Part shown: positions 17,385 through 27,339 of the stretch, one piece after another
How the letters are laid out: the number at the start of each line of letters is the position of its first letter
How positions within the stretch are numbered: the stretch's first letter is position 1
Source of the DNA: Pseudoflavitalea rhizosphaerae
GTDB lineage: Bacteria; Bacteroidota; Bacteroidia; Chitinophagales; Chitinophagaceae
Direction of reading: 5' to 3'
Assembly: GCF_003991355.1 (NCBI RefSeq)
Contig: NZ_RCSU01000005.1
Span: 248,001 to 312,000 of the forward strand
Length of the DNA: 64,000 bases
The notes under the pieces: model-generated
Database searches by the model: none
What the model was told of the DNA's origin: nothing
The model's input: only the letters and a program-made list of their open reading frames with translations
Translations under genes and position numbers: made by a program

Positions 17385-19313
17385 CTAACTAAGTTGGGAT
17401 TGGATTGCTAAATTTGCATTTGACGATTTTGATAATTCGGTATATATAGCTGCAGCTTCGCGGAACAATTCATCATCTAACGATTCTGATAAATATGTCA
17501 GCATACTAGCCTTTTCAAACCTAAATGAATCCGATGCGGCTCCATTTGAATCTAATTCCAGGCCAACGTTATACTTTGATAGTGCTTCTGAATAATTTCC
17601 TTGAAAACGCAATGTTCTTCCCTGTACGTAGTACGGCCAACTCCATTTCCTTAAAATCGGGTCATCTTGTAATTTAACGCAGATTTTATTAGCAAGATAG
17701 AATTCACCGTTTCCCATAAGCGTACTCATGAATCGATAAGCCTCATCCTTTGCAATATCTATTTCTTGCGCCTGCAACGCGTGGTAGATTATTGCCTCGC
17801 GTTCAAAAAATCTGACATCATCCTTTATCGATTGCAAGTACTTTACAAAATGCTTCGCTGAATTTTGACTTTGTATAGGGATTGGTGATTTTAAGACATA
17901 TAATCGAATAAATTCTGGAACTATGAAAAATTTATCCTGATATTTTTCAATTAAGAATTTATTCCTAAGGGCACGAAAGTAGCTTTCAAAGTTGTCGGGC
18001 AGCACGAAATCTCCAATACCATATCTAAATGGCACAATAAAGGAACTCAAAACCTTTAATAACAATTGTTCTTCAGATTGTAATGATTCAATCGCTTTTT
18101 GCTTTATATAGTCGTCTATCGCGTTAGTTTTATTATTTTGTAATTCTAATACAAATTGACCAATGGGTTTATACGACGTCGCAGAGGCTATTATCTTCAA
18201 CAAATAGGGATGCCCATTCATAAGATTAAAAAGCACTGTACCAAACTCCGCAACTTCGTTGGCAGTGAAGTACCTTTCAAGTAATACTGCAAAAGCCGCT
18301 CTGTCTAACCCCGAAAGAGCAAGTTTGAAAGCAGGATTTGTCCACGATACGGTGTCGATAGCAGTATTTGCTGATATGAATATCTTCGAATTTGATAGGT
18401 ATGAGCTAAATATCTTTAGCAGTGATATTAGCTCATGTTTGTATCCATTTAGGCCATCAAAGACGACGCAACACTTGTTTTTACTCAAGGAATAAAGCAA
18501 AGAATTCTGTATTACGTCATCGTTCATTTTGGACAATGCGACTTCGAACGATGCATCGTTAAATTCTTGCTTAAAGAATCGCCCCAGGTTACTGTAGAAG
18601 ACTTCTTTGGATTGCACGATATCGCAATCAATCCATAAGGTTTTAACCGAATCCTGGGTTGATAAAAAATAGGCTATCATTGTAGTTTTGCCTATACCTG
18701 ATATGCCTTCAACTATAAAAACATTATTGTTGTTATAAGCGTGAGTCAGTTGATTCAGCTCTGTGGTTCTTCCGCTAAAACCTAACACTTGAGGTATGCC
18801 AAAGTATTCACTGAACTGTACTTCACTTTGATCTCCGAAATTTTTTGACTTTAAGATGTTTAATATTTCATCTTGTTTGTCTCCAACCAAGGTTACTGTC
18901 GCTAATGTAGTATCAATTTTTTTCTCTAATTCTTCAAAAAAATGTTGAACTTGATCGACATGCTTGTCGTTTACTGTAACAGCGTTTTCTTGAAATGAGC
19001 TTTCATGTTTATGTTTGATTTCCTTTAGAATCTCAACGGTGTATACTTCATTGTTTGTCTCAACATGATGCTTGTGACAGAGAAATAACAGATTTTCGTA
19101 GGACCGTCTTTCCTCATTCGTATGAGCCGGATTAAAACGTTCACCACCTGGTAGAGCGGCTTCAATGTGACAGCATTCAGCAACTAACTCGTCATTATCA
19201 GTAAATATTACTTCTTGACAACTAGGAAAAGCACAACGATTCCCAGAACGCAGTAGAAGTTTTTTTATAGTATTTGATGTAGGTGATAGTCTATTAATGG
19301 TTTTAGGGCACAT
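17385..19313 (-). CDS. HNH nuclease - STAND NTPase - TPR protein, probable anti-phage defence
   Basis: 642 residues up to an amber codon. An HNH domain (about 20-90) shows Cys27, Cys32, CCHIE at 47-51, NLLFLC and HKHH at 80-83. A coiled segment (about 110-160) leads to a STAND-type NTPase with Walker A GISGIGKTT (203-211) and Walker B CCVVFDGL (281-288), then helical TPR-like repeats from about 480. Family knowledge: STAND proteins with N-terminal nucleases (Avs-like) bind phage proteins, oligomerise and cut DNA. The TPR array continues in frame after the stop to 16581, so the gene appears recently broken. It diverges from the ParB-like gene. Confidence 0.75.
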   Translation of the reverse strand: MCPKTINRLSPTSNTIKKLLLRSGNRCAFPSCQEVIFTDNDELVAECCHIEAALPGGERFNPAHTNEERRSYENLLFLCHKHHVETNNEVYTVEILKEIKHKHESSFQENAVTVNDKHVDQVQHFFEELEKKIDTTLATVTLVGDKQDEILNILKSKNFGDQSEVQFSEYFGIPQVLGFSGRTTELNQLTHAYNNNNVFIVEGISGIGKTTMIAYFLSTQDSVKTLWIDCDIVQSKEVFYSNLGRFFKQEFNDASFEVALSKMNDDVIQNSLLYSLSKNKCCVVFDGLNGYKHELISLLKIFSSYLSNSKIFISANTAIDTVSWTNPAFKLALSGLDRAAFAVLLERYFTANEVAEFGTVLFNLMNGHPYLLKIIASATSYKPIGQFVLELQNNKTNAIDDYIKQKAIESLQSEEQLLLKVLSSFIVPFRYGIGDFVLPDNFESYFRALRNKFLIEKYQDKFFIVPEFIRLYVLKSPIPIQSQNSAKHFVKYLQSIKDDVRFFEREAIIYHALQAQEIDIAKDEAYRFMSTLMGNGEFYLANKICVKLQDDPILRKWSWPYYVQGRTLRFQGNYSEALSKYNVGLELDSNGAASDSFRFEKASMLTYLSESLDDELFREAAAIYTELSKSSNANLAIQSQLS

Positions 19314-19505
19314 GGGTTTTCTTTTTCAAATATCATCAGTCAAGTCATTCTCTTTTTGAATAGCTAATGTATTAAAAAAATGACAAATAACTTGCTGTAG
19401 AGTGCTTTTATAGCTAATTTACCGCTTGAAATACAATATCACATGCTTAAGACTTAGTATAATATACTGAGACAAGGGCACCTCGTTTATATATAATTTA
19501 GTCTT

Positions 19506-20960
19506 ATGCCTACTACTTCACAGTTAGAGATTAGTAAATTAAGTCTCGACCTAAAAAACTTTAGAACAGTACCGCAAAAGAATGAAAAGGAAGCTATCAA
19601 TGCCATGATTTCTATTAAGGCTGACAGGTTCTTTGCTGTCATGGAGAGCATTATTGATGATGGATATCTTCCAACCGAGAACATAATCATTCTCCAAGAA
19701 GGCACTAAAAATGTGGTGAAGGAAGGTAATCGTAGGATTGCTGCGCTTAAAATAATTCACGGCTTGTATAAAGTTGGTGACTTTAACCTGCCTTCTTCAA
19801 TTGTCGAAAGTATAACCAAACTTGATGCTGCCTGGAAAAAAGATAATTTGAAAGTACCATGTACAATTTTTACTGCAAAGGAGGTGGAAAAGGCCGATCG
19901 CGTTGTAACCCTGGCACATGGTAAAGGTGAAAAAGCCAGTAGAGACCCTTGGAACTCGGTAGCAAGAGCAAGACACAACAGGGATGTAAAAGGAGTTACA
20001 GAATCCGGTTTAGACTTATTGGAGAAATATCTCAAAAAAGGCAATAATTTAAATAACCAACAAAAAGACAGGTGGGGTGGAGAATACCCTTTGACAGTTT
20101 TGGACGAGGCTATGAGGAAAATCTATCCTAGGTTAGGCTTTCAAAATGCTGGTGATATTGCAAAAAAATACCCTCAGATACCGAAACTAGCTGAAGTTGA
20201 AGATATATTAAGGGACATAGGCCTTGAACAAATAAGTTTTCAGCTCATTAGAAATCCTAAAGATGATTTTCCGACTGGATTTGGAATACCTCCATTACCC
20301 ACACCGGGGAGAACTACTACAGGAGGCGCCAGCACTGGAGGCGCATCAAACAGCGGTACATCGTCTGCAAATGCCAATACCGGTACTGCAGGTACAGGAG
20401 CAGGCACGGGCGCAAGTACCGGTACAGGAACAAATACCCCTGGAAGTACTAGCGGAAATGCTGGCACTAGCTCAACTGGATCAGCGAGTGGTTCGCGGGC
20501 GCATGCAGCCAATGATCCAAAGCATGTAGCTGGCCTTTTGAAAAAATTCAGTCCTAGAGGCAACAACAGACAAAAGGTGGTTACTCTTCGTGATGAGATT
20601 AAAAAGCTCAAGATAGGCGATAACCCTATTGCCTTCTGCTTTCTGCTAAGAAGCATGTTTGAGATTTCGGCTAAGGCTTACTGTGGGGATCATAGTATTT
20701 CTACAACCAAAAATGGCGGGAAAGATAAGACTTTAGTTGAACTATTAAGGGCAGTCACTGCGCACCTGACAAATAACAATGCAAACTCAGCTATGGTCAA
20801 AACTCTGCATGGTGCGATGACGGAAATAGGCAAGCCTGATGGAATACTTTCTGTAACATCTATGAATCAATTAGTGCATAATCCATCTTTTTCAGTTTTA
20901 CCTGGCGATATTTGCACCCTATTTGGAAATATTTATCTACTGTTAGAAGCTATGAACTAA
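19506..20960 (+). CDS. ParB-like domain protein with Gly/Ser/Thr linker
   Basis: 484 residues. The N-terminal part carries a ParB/Srx-like motif KEGNRRIAALK (72-82). A low-complexity stretch of Gly, Ser, Thr and Ala (about 272-335) joins it to a helical C-terminal domain (about 345-484) ending in NQLVHNPSFSVLPGDI, which faintly resembles HEPN-type domains (Asn/His before a turn). Its stop overlaps the start of the D12 methylase gene, so the two are translationally coupled. It could recognise or nick DNA together with the methylase. The pair and the convergent AAA-TOPRIM gene look like one defence locus; this is inference. Confidence 0.65.
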   Translation: MPTTSQLEISKLSLDLKNFRTVPQKNEKEAINAMISIKADRFFAVMESIIDDGYLPTENIIILQEGTKNVVKEGNRRIAALKIIHGLYKVGDFNLPSSIVESITKLDAAWKKDNLKVPCTIFTAKEVEKADRVVTLAHGKGEKASRDPWNSVARARHNRDVKGVTESGLDLLEKYLKKGNNLNNQQKDRWGGEYPLTVLDEAMRKIYPRLGFQNAGDIAKKYPQIPKLAEVEDILRDIGLEQISFQLIRNPKDDFPTGFGIPPLPTPGRTTTGGASTGGASNSGTSSANANTGTAGTGAGTGASTGTGTNTPGSTSGNAGTSSTGSASGSRAHAANDPKHVAGLLKKFSPRGNNRQKVVTLRDEIKKLKIGDNPIAFCFLLRSMFEISAKAYCGDHSISTTKNGGKDKTLVELLRAVTAHLTNNNANSAMVKTLHGAMTEIGKPDGILSVTSMNQLVHNPSFSVLPGDICTLFGNIYLLLEAMN

Positions 20961-21844
20961 TGAGTCAATTCAAAACACCATTAAGATATCCGGGGGGGAA
21001 GCAGCGTCTAACTCCATTCATCGAGGAAATACTAGACGCGAATAAAATAGTGAATGGCCATTATGCGGAGCCTTATGCAGGCGGGGCCGGAGTAGGAATT
21101 CAACTCCTTTTGTCTGGAAAGGTTAGCCACATACACCTGAACGATTCTGATTTTGGTATCTATGCTTTTTGGTACTGTGTATTGCACAAAACGGAAGAAT
21201 TGTGTAATATGATAATATCAGCTTCGATGACGGTGGAAGAATGGAAAAGAAGGAAAGAAATAGTAAAGAAATGTGATAGAAGAAAGACATTGGAAGTAGG
21301 ATTTAGTGTGTTTTTTCTGAACAGATGCAATCGTTCTGGGGTGCTGTCCGGCGGCGTAATTGGGGGACTGGACCAATTAGGAAATTACAAAATGGACGCA
21401 AGGTTCTCACGTAATGATTTGGTTAGACGCATTGAAGCGATAGCTTTACATAAAGACAAGATTTCAATAACCAATTTTGACGCAGAATATTATATTGACA
21501 ACTATATACCTAACCTGCCTCAAAACACACTCGTATATTTCGATCCGCCGTATTACGAGCAAGGCAGTAATCTTTACCTTAATGCCTATAAAAAGGAAGA
21601 CCATTATAGGTTAGCAAAAGCTATTCAGAAGGTAAGACATAAGTGGGTATTATCGTATGACGGGGTGCCTGATATCGTGAAATTATATAATAGAAGAAGG
21701 CATTTTCTTTATGCCCTTCAATATTCCGCTGCAAAGGTATATAAAGGCAAAGAGGTATTTATTTTTTGCGACAGATTAAAACTACCTGCTGTTTGTTCAT
21801 TGAAGCATATACAGGAGGGTATGAATAACCTTGTAACTGCGTAA
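20960..21844 (+). CDS. D12-class DNA adenine-N6 methyltransferase (Dam-like)
   Basis: 294 residues. It has the D12 hallmarks: RYPGGKQRL (9-17), the SAM-binding PYAGGAGVG (38-46), and the catalytic DPPYY (195-199). The start ATG shares one base with the stop of the ParB-like gene (TAATG), a tight coupling. It methylates adenine in a specific site, probably a short palindrome. No cognate restriction enzyme of a standard type is adjacent; the nearest candidates are the ParB-like protein and the convergent AAA-TOPRIM protein, two bases away tail to tail. Confidence 0.9.
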   Translation: MSQFKTPLRYPGGKQRLTPFIEEILDANKIVNGHYAEPYAGGAGVGIQLLLSGKVSHIHLNDSDFGIYAFWYCVLHKTEELCNMIISASMTVEEWKRRKEIVKKCDRRKTLEVGFSVFFLNRCNRSGVLSGGVIGGLDQLGNYKMDARFSRNDLVRRIEAIALHKDKISITNFDAEYYIDNYIPNLPQNTLVYFDPPYYEQGSNLYLNAYKKEDHYRLAKAIQKVRHKWVLSYDGVPDIVKLYNRRRHFLYALQYSAAKVYKGKEVFIFCDRLKLPAVCSLKHIQEGMNNLVTA

Positions 21845-21846
21845 GG

Positions 21847-23424
21847 TTATGCCAATAGAGGTATACCTAACTCATCTGCAAATAGATTATACTTTTCAAC
21901 AAACGTTTTAATGAATTCGTCAACTTCCTTTTTGTTTGCCTTCATCCACGGGTTGATGACTTTTGAAGCATTTGTGCCCCAATTTTTCAAGTGAGAGTTG
22001 AACCAAAGCTTAGCTTTTTCCCTATGCCCTTCAATTTCTGCTAATGAATAGTCGCGAAAGCAATATTGCTTGGTAAAGTCAGGATGTACTGTTGCCCATA
22101 CTTCAGAGTCATCAGGCAGATTATGGAGATATGTAGCTAAAATTCGCTCAGGTGATTCGCTAAATGGAAGAACCATATAGTTAGGCAGGCGATTGACTTT
22201 TCTCATAGTTTCTTTTTGAGCTCTTACATCCCCATCAAGAAAGACAAAGGAACACGGAAACATAAAAGATGGAACCTTCCTGATTCCTAAATCTACGAGA
22301 CTGCCGCATCCTATTGTACAATCTATAAAACGAAGCTTATTAGCTTTGGTTTTAAGAAGCGCTTTTGCAAATATGGCAGCCTCCTTATCCTCAGTAAAAG
22401 CATCTATCTTATGGTTGGGCCCATCTCCAATTGTAACGTTTAGCCTGTGCATTATTGTATTGAAAGTCACTTCCGGTGTCACAACAACGCTGTTATTCCG
22501 TTTTTGAAGAAAAACAACTTTTACTTGGTCTTTAGTTGCTTCTTTCTCCTTTAGTTGTTCTTGTAGCTCACACGCTTTTTCGAGTATAGAAAGTGAGTGG
22601 GTTGTAAAAATTATCTGTATTTTAAGCTTAGACGCAAAGGTTCTTAGAAAGTTGATTAGCTGAATTTGTGATCCCGGATATAGTGTAGCATCCAATTCGT
22701 CGATTGCTAATATACCTCCCTTGTAGTCATGCGGATATTTCTCTTTTAATCTCTTAAATGAGAGGACAGCAAGCAATATCTTACCGATATTATCCTGTCC
22801 AGCAGAGTTTTGTTTCCAGTCATAGCTGGCAGTATTAATCCCTAGGGTATTTTTATCTGGACTTTCAATGTATTGAGCTGTGGCAATTTCTTCCTGAGAG
22901 ATCAGTATTTTCTTATGCCAGGTTTTGAAGAATTCATTTTCTTCTTCAGTCAACTCAGTGACAGTGCTTTCTTGAAGCTTATTGTCTTCTCCTATTGGCA
23001 ATAGGCGTTTTAAGCTCAAAAAGATCACCGGCAGCTGAATATATCCTGAGCCTTTAGAACGATCTCCTTTTTTCCAAAAGCGCACTCCAGGTTTACCTCC
23101 ACCTCTAGCTATACTTTCCACGATAAAAGGTTCCTCATCGTCTTCTAAATGTAAAGTCCACTCGTGTTCTTTAGGCTTATCGAAGTTGTCGGACAACTTG
23201 AATTTTTCACCAAAAGCTGATTTGAATGAGCCGCCGGATAGAGGCTTTTCATCCTTCATCGGATTTGTCGCTTCAGAAATGGTGAAAGGCTGGCTTAGCA
23301 TTCCTAGGATGGTGGTCTTCTGCGTACCATTCTGACCTGCTATGACTGTTACTAAGTTGCCTAGGTCAAAATCAATATCTTGGAATCCTCTAAATTTCTT
23401 GATGGAGATTTTTTTAATAATCAT
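21847..23424 (-). CDS. AAA ATPase with TOPRIM-like C-terminal domain (OLD-like)
   Basis: 525 residues. SMC/RecF-like ATPase: Walker A GQNGTQKTT (30-38), a signature-like NSAGQDNIGK (206-215), Walker B ILAIDELD (238-245), and H-loop TTHS (274-277). After about 340 comes a TOPRIM-like region: acidic TEDKEAAIF (344-352), GCGSLVDLG (372-380) and FLDGD (395-399). That order fits OLD-family nucleases, which include GabA and other phage-defence effectors. The gene converges on the methylase with only two bases between them. The ISL3 element sits 135 bases before its start and may have separated it from its promoter. Confidence 0.8.
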   Translation of the reverse strand: MIIKKISIKKFRGFQDIDFDLGNLVTVIAGQNGTQKTTILGMLSQPFTISEATNPMKDEKPLSGGSFKSAFGEKFKLSDNFDKPKEHEWTLHLEDDEEPFIVESIARGGGKPGVRFWKKGDRSKGSGYIQLPVIFLSLKRLLPIGEDNKLQESTVTELTEEENEFFKTWHKKILISQEEIATAQYIESPDKNTLGINTASYDWKQNSAGQDNIGKILLAVLSFKRLKEKYPHDYKGGILAIDELDATLYPGSQIQLINFLRTFASKLKIQIIFTTHSLSILEKACELQEQLKEKEATKDQVKVVFLQKRNNSVVVTPEVTFNTIMHRLNVTIGDGPNHKIDAFTEDKEAAIFAKALLKTKANKLRFIDCTIGCGSLVDLGIRKVPSFMFPCSFVFLDGDVRAQKETMRKVNRLPNYMVLPFSESPERILATYLHNLPDDSEVWATVHPDFTKQYCFRDYSLAEIEGHREKAKLWFNSHLKNWGTNASKVINPWMKANKKEVDEFIKTFVEKYNLFADELGIPLLA

Positions 23425-23558
23425 AAATGCAAGGGTGATTATTTAACGAATTTTCGAGACATATTATCCATTAAATGTATAAAAACAATTGATTTTCTGC
23501 AATATAGGAGAGATGTTAGCACTCTGTCATAAAGAAATTTGTAGATTCTTGGGCATGT

Positions 23559-25274
23559 TGGTTCTTCGTCACTTTTGGTGGTTTTATCCTGAGACATATA
23601 ATAGAAGCTTCTTTCGTAGTAGTTGAAAACTTGCCCGCCCGTACATTTGACGTTTAAGCATTTTTAATTTATTTACCTGGCCTTCAACCTGTCCATTACT
23701 CCAGGGTTGTGTAAATGCATTCTTGACAGCAGAAAAGTCAGTAAGCATTCCTTTTGCAAAACTGTGAATCTCCTTAATACCACTCGCTCTTGCTTCATCA
23801 ATCCACAATGATAACTGAGAGTCTGATTTATCAGCGAGCATCTGTCTGAATTTTCGAAACAAGTTGTAGGAAGTTGCCACTTCTGGCGATTCTTGCCGTA
23901 AATATTTGACCAGCTTTTTCTCTTTTGGTGTTAGTTCTTCTGGAATCCGATACAGTAGAAGACTAACTTCAGCAGGACGCCAATATTGCAACGGTAATTC
24001 TTTGGGATAAATTACCCTTGCCTTATCAGGCATATATTTACGAATACTGGCATATCCAGTTGTCTGTTTTCCCCTGTATCCCAGCGCTTTAATCTCCACG
24101 TAGATATCTTTTATTAAGATATCTGGTCTTGTAGAGATCGCATTGACAATATAATCCTCAAATAAAAAAATGTTTGTTTTAGAGGGAGCACTTTTAGGTA
24201 AAGCGACATTCTGTTGAAAGTATTTCCTGACGGTATTTCGACTCAAACATAACTCTCTGGCTATTGCACGGATACCTGTACCATTTTTATGCATTTCTTT
24301 TACCTGATCCATCAACTCCTGTTTCCGTCTTAACAATAACTGACTTCTCGTAGGCTTGGAATTGTTCTGTTCTTTGAGAAGTTTAGGAGGATGTAGTTGA
24401 TATTGTTCTTTTGCTTTTTGTTTTAGTGCCCCCTGACAACGTTGCAGGACGCGCTTGACGGCCTCCCCGAGGTTCTTAATTAAGTGCCAGCGATCCGCTC
24501 TACCTGAATAGCATTAGGCAAGGCATTTGTTACGCCTGTAGCATAATTAGAATATCGGTCTCTGCTCACAACTTCAATTTCTGGATTAGCATTTAACCAG
24601 GCGGTAACAGTTGCTGCTTCCCGGTCAGGCAACAGGTCGATTATTTGGTGTTGTACCAGATCAACTACTACGGTGCCATACTTTGAGCCTTTCCGGTACG
24701 CCCAATCGTCAATGCCAATAGCTGTAGTCTTTTTTGCATCCGGCAGTTTCTTCCTGTGAATCTGCCTGATCAACGTTGAGCTACTTGCGGGAATACGCAA
24801 TGTATTGCATAATCTTGATCCGGCATTTCCTCCTACAAGCAGTGATATTTTCAAAAGTTTTGCTGCCAATCGGTTGGTAGTCCGTTGGTGAGGTGCAGTC
24901 AGATAATTGAATCGTTCAGAAAATATCTTTGTCGCGCAGGATGGATTCTGGCAATAAAATTTCCTGGCCTTCAAGTGAATCATAACTGTTTTATCAAAGC
25001 ATGAGACATCACGAACCATCCGATTGTAGTAACTGTGAAGTCTGCTCGAATTAATTGAACAAGCTGGGCATTCGCACTCCTTTTGATTGCTACGGACATT
25101 CAATACAACTATACCATCCTGAAGAGCATATCCAGTTACTTCATAATCATCTCGACCCTGATCAAAAATTAATCTATTGATTTCCATGGATAATAGTTCA
25201 TGGATTCAATGTATGGCAAAGGGGATTTTAAACTGCGGTTACTACACGAAACCACCAAAAGTGACGAAGAACCA
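23559..25274 (-). mobile_element. ISL3-family insertion sequence
   Basis: Bounded by near-perfect inverted repeats of about 26 bp. The left end starts GGTTCTTCGTCACTTTTGG at 23560, and the right end is its complement ending at 25273. Length is about 1.7 kb. The transposase gene inside is frameshifted. I find no clear 8-bp target duplication in the flanks. The left flank is the upstream region of the AAA-TOPRIM gene, and the right flank is remnant sequence. Confidence 0.85.
23584..25187 (-). pseudogene. ISL3-family transposase, frameshifted
   Basis: The first part (25187-24480) has the N-terminal zinc-binding Cys pairs (CECPAC, FYCQNPSC) and the DDE start in AIGIDDWAYRKG. The frame ends prematurely near 24480. 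The downstream frame carries ADRWHLIKNLGEAVKR, the expected continuation, then a helix-turn-helix (IRAIARELCLSRNTVRKYFQ), as found in long ISL3 proteins, and the C-terminal WSNGQVEGQVNKLK with the catalytic Glu, ending at 23584. A deletion of one base or insertion of two near 24500 joins the two. Without frameshifting the enzyme is inactive. Confidence 0.85.
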
Positions 25275-25333
25275 CCATTACCGGAATGAGGGGTGACCAT
25301 AAAACGGTACGAGGGGGTACCATGCTCCGGAAT
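25275..25333. repeat. IS-end-like repeats
   Basis: Two related segments, GAGGGGTGACCAT and GAGGGGGTACCATG, each with a nearby CCGGAAT, stand between the ISL3 element and the truncated response regulator. The layout resembles IS21-type terminal repeats of a different element. Weak evidence. Confidence 0.35.
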
Positions 25334-25555
25334 CTACAAGGAGGAAATCTTTTTCAATATGTCAAAGCCAGTTCCACCAGGTAAATTTATATCTAGTAGT
25401 AGTAGGTCGAAATTTGTTTTTGTAAGTAAATCTACTCCTTGGCGTACAGCTCCAGCCTGGCCCACTACGATATCCCCATAATTTGTAACCATTTGTGCTG
25501 TATGCCTCCTTATGATCGCATGATCTTCAATTAGTACAATTTTTAAAGGTTTCAT
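25334..25555 (-). pseudogene. Response regulator, receiver-domain remnant
   Basis: From the ATG at 25555: MKPLKIVLIEDHAIIRRH, then FDLLLLDINLPGGTGFDIL, the receiver core with Glu-Asp, phospho-Asp and the Gly-rich loop, typical of NarL-type regulators. It stops after about 70 residues at IS-like sequence. The remaining receiver part and the LuxR-type DNA-binding domain are missing. It may be the lost partner of the kinase remnant at 14958, since both lie on the same strand at opposite borders of the island. Confidence 0.8.
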
Positions 25556-25817
25556 AGATAAGCAATTTGTTATAATGTTTTGGTAATGAATAATTAACAA
25601 CAATTTTTTAGCCAAAGTTCAATGCAAATGCATCAAATTTCAATTCAATACCAACGAATTTGAATTGACCAGGCTACTGGAGTTCTTTCAAAGATATTTT
25701 TGAATTCTCTCAGCCTTTTTCCGTATTCAGTTTTATCAAAAAACGTAGAAAAATGCGCCAAACGTCGTATTGCATATTAAACAGCGTAACAGGAATTTTG
25801 CGTTTAAATCAACATCT

Positions 25818-26669
25818 ATGGAAAATGTAAGAAATTGGGAAAATCCGCTAAATGATCTGCACAAGAAGCTTTTAAAAGAACTTGCCGAAGTTGGAAATGC
25901 ATCACAAGAGCCACTTGTAGTTGCCAGGCTCTCAATTGATATTTGTGTAGGCGTAATGAAGCAGGTCAAAGAGTATATTTTGACAAATGAATTCCCCGCA
26001 GTTGAACAGGAAATTGACTTTTTTAAAAAAATTAAGCCGTCTTTCCAGTGTCGCTTAATTTTCTACAACGATGTATTTGAAATCTTACTTAAAAAACCAC
26101 AGTTTTCAAAAGAAGAAACTGCTCGTTATCTTAATCGAGAATTTCAAAAACTGAAGGAGTTTCATAAAAATCACCTTGATTTCTCTAAATATTACCGAAG
26201 CGGTGCTTCAGATTTAGACCAATTATATTTTACAAGAAAAGGTGCACTATCAAAATATTCCTTTCATCCCCAGTACCTGGATTCTGATTCTGAATTCACT
26301 TCCTTTAGCGATTACGTGGTTGCGCGTGGTTGGGCCAACGAAAGGTTGGGGGAATTTCTCGAAGACGAGTTGGAGGCATTAAGCAATCCTAATCAAACAA
26401 AAACCTGCTTGGAATGGAAAGACACCGTAATGTCGCTTGTTGAATACGGATACGTATTCAAAAGTAATAACACTTTTGGCGACGCCACACTGAAACAGAT
26501 ATTCGAAGGGCTTGAAGCTGCATTCGGGATTAAAGTGGGTAATCATTCAAGATATTTTCAACACATCTTGTTTAGAAATGAAGGACCAACTGCTGCACAA
26601 GACAAAAATAAAATTGGTTATCTAAAGTATATTGATAAAATAGAAGAGAAAAATTTTAGTAAAAAATAA
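25818..26669 (+). CDS. rteC: RteC-like regulator of conjugative element excision
   Basis: 283 residues. The central segment HLDFSKYYRSGASDLDQLYF, followed by FTRK, is the hallmark of RteC proteins. RteC of CTnDOT is a winged-helix DNA-binding protein that switches on the excision operon. The ATG at 25818 is preferred to one 48 bases earlier because the extra residues do not fit the family. It stands alone in front of the tra region, and no RteA/RteB pair is seen. Excision genes and an integrase, its usual targets, are not in the window. Confidence 0.8.
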   Translation: MENVRNWENPLNDLHKKLLKELAEVGNASQEPLVVARLSIDICVGVMKQVKEYILTNEFPAVEQEIDFFKKIKPSFQCRLIFYNDVFEILLKKPQFSKEETARYLNREFQKLKEFHKNHLDFSKYYRSGASDLDQLYFTRKGALSKYSFHPQYLDSDSEFTSFSDYVVARGWANERLGEFLEDELEALSNPNQTKTCLEWKDTVMSLVEYGYVFKSNNTFGDATLKQIFEGLEAAFGIKVGNHSRYFQHILFRNEGPTAAQDKNKIGYLKYIDKIEEKNFSKK

Positions 26670-26764
26670 TGCACTACAGTCGCACTCTATAACCTCGCTT
26701 TTTCACAACCACATATTTGCATTATGAAGACGAAATACAATTCTCAAACTTTTAAATGTGAATT

Positions 26765-27319
26765 ATGTGGTCAACCTATCATTTTGAGATATGCCTTTTA
26801 GGCGGGATCTTAATACTTGTCATTTATTTTTTGATTCTCAAGAGAGCTAGAATTATTAAACTAAATACAGCTGGTTCACAGCGAACTTCGTTACCCAATA
26901 GGCCAATTGCTTATAAAGGATACTCGCTTATCGATCCAATTGAAAATTTCAGCTCAGCCATTCAGTCCACGATGGCTGCCAACTTCCCTGTGGGTACTGA
27001 ATATGAAGGTGAAATTGAGCCTGAAGATTGGAATGATATAGAATTAACACATGTAGATGAAGTGTCTTTCCTCATGCGTGAGGCAGATTACGTAGTAGAA
27101 AAAATTCAGGACGTTCTTGCTCATATTGCATCAAACCCACCCAATCCAGAGGAAGTTACATCAAAGGTTAGCGCCATTGTACAACCATATCGCATCTTCT
27201 TTGATACTGAATACTACAATTCAATCAACGCATATATATCGCTGGCCGTAGAGCGCGATTGCGGCATTCAGCTTTCAAAAGCTAATATCGAATCTCTTTG
27301 GTTTAAAAGTTCTGCATAG
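26765..27319 (+). CDS. Membrane-anchored unknown protein of the conjugative region
   Basis: 184 residues. One N-terminal membrane segment (about 8-25) is followed by a soluble acidic domain with no recognised motif. It precedes the tra operon by 128 bases and is separated from it by a strong terminator, so it is its own unit. A 25-codon frame with two CxxC-spaced Cys (26724 on) overlaps its start and may be chance. Confidence 0.55.
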   Translation: MWSTYHFEICLLGGILILVIYFLILKRARIIKLNTAGSQRTSLPNRPIAYKGYSLIDPIENFSSAIQSTMAANFPVGTEYEGEIEPEDWNDIELTHVDEVSFLMREADYVVEKIQDVLAHIASNPPNPEEVTSKVSAIVQPYRIFFDTEYYNSINAYISLAVERDCGIQLSKANIESLWFKSSA

Positions 27320-27339
27320 TAGGTTTATAGGGTGTTGTA

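Noticed and set aside
20240-20656. Pro/Val-rich minus-strand protein opposite the ParB-like gene
   Set aside because: It is the antisense of the Gly/Ser/Thr linker of the real gene.
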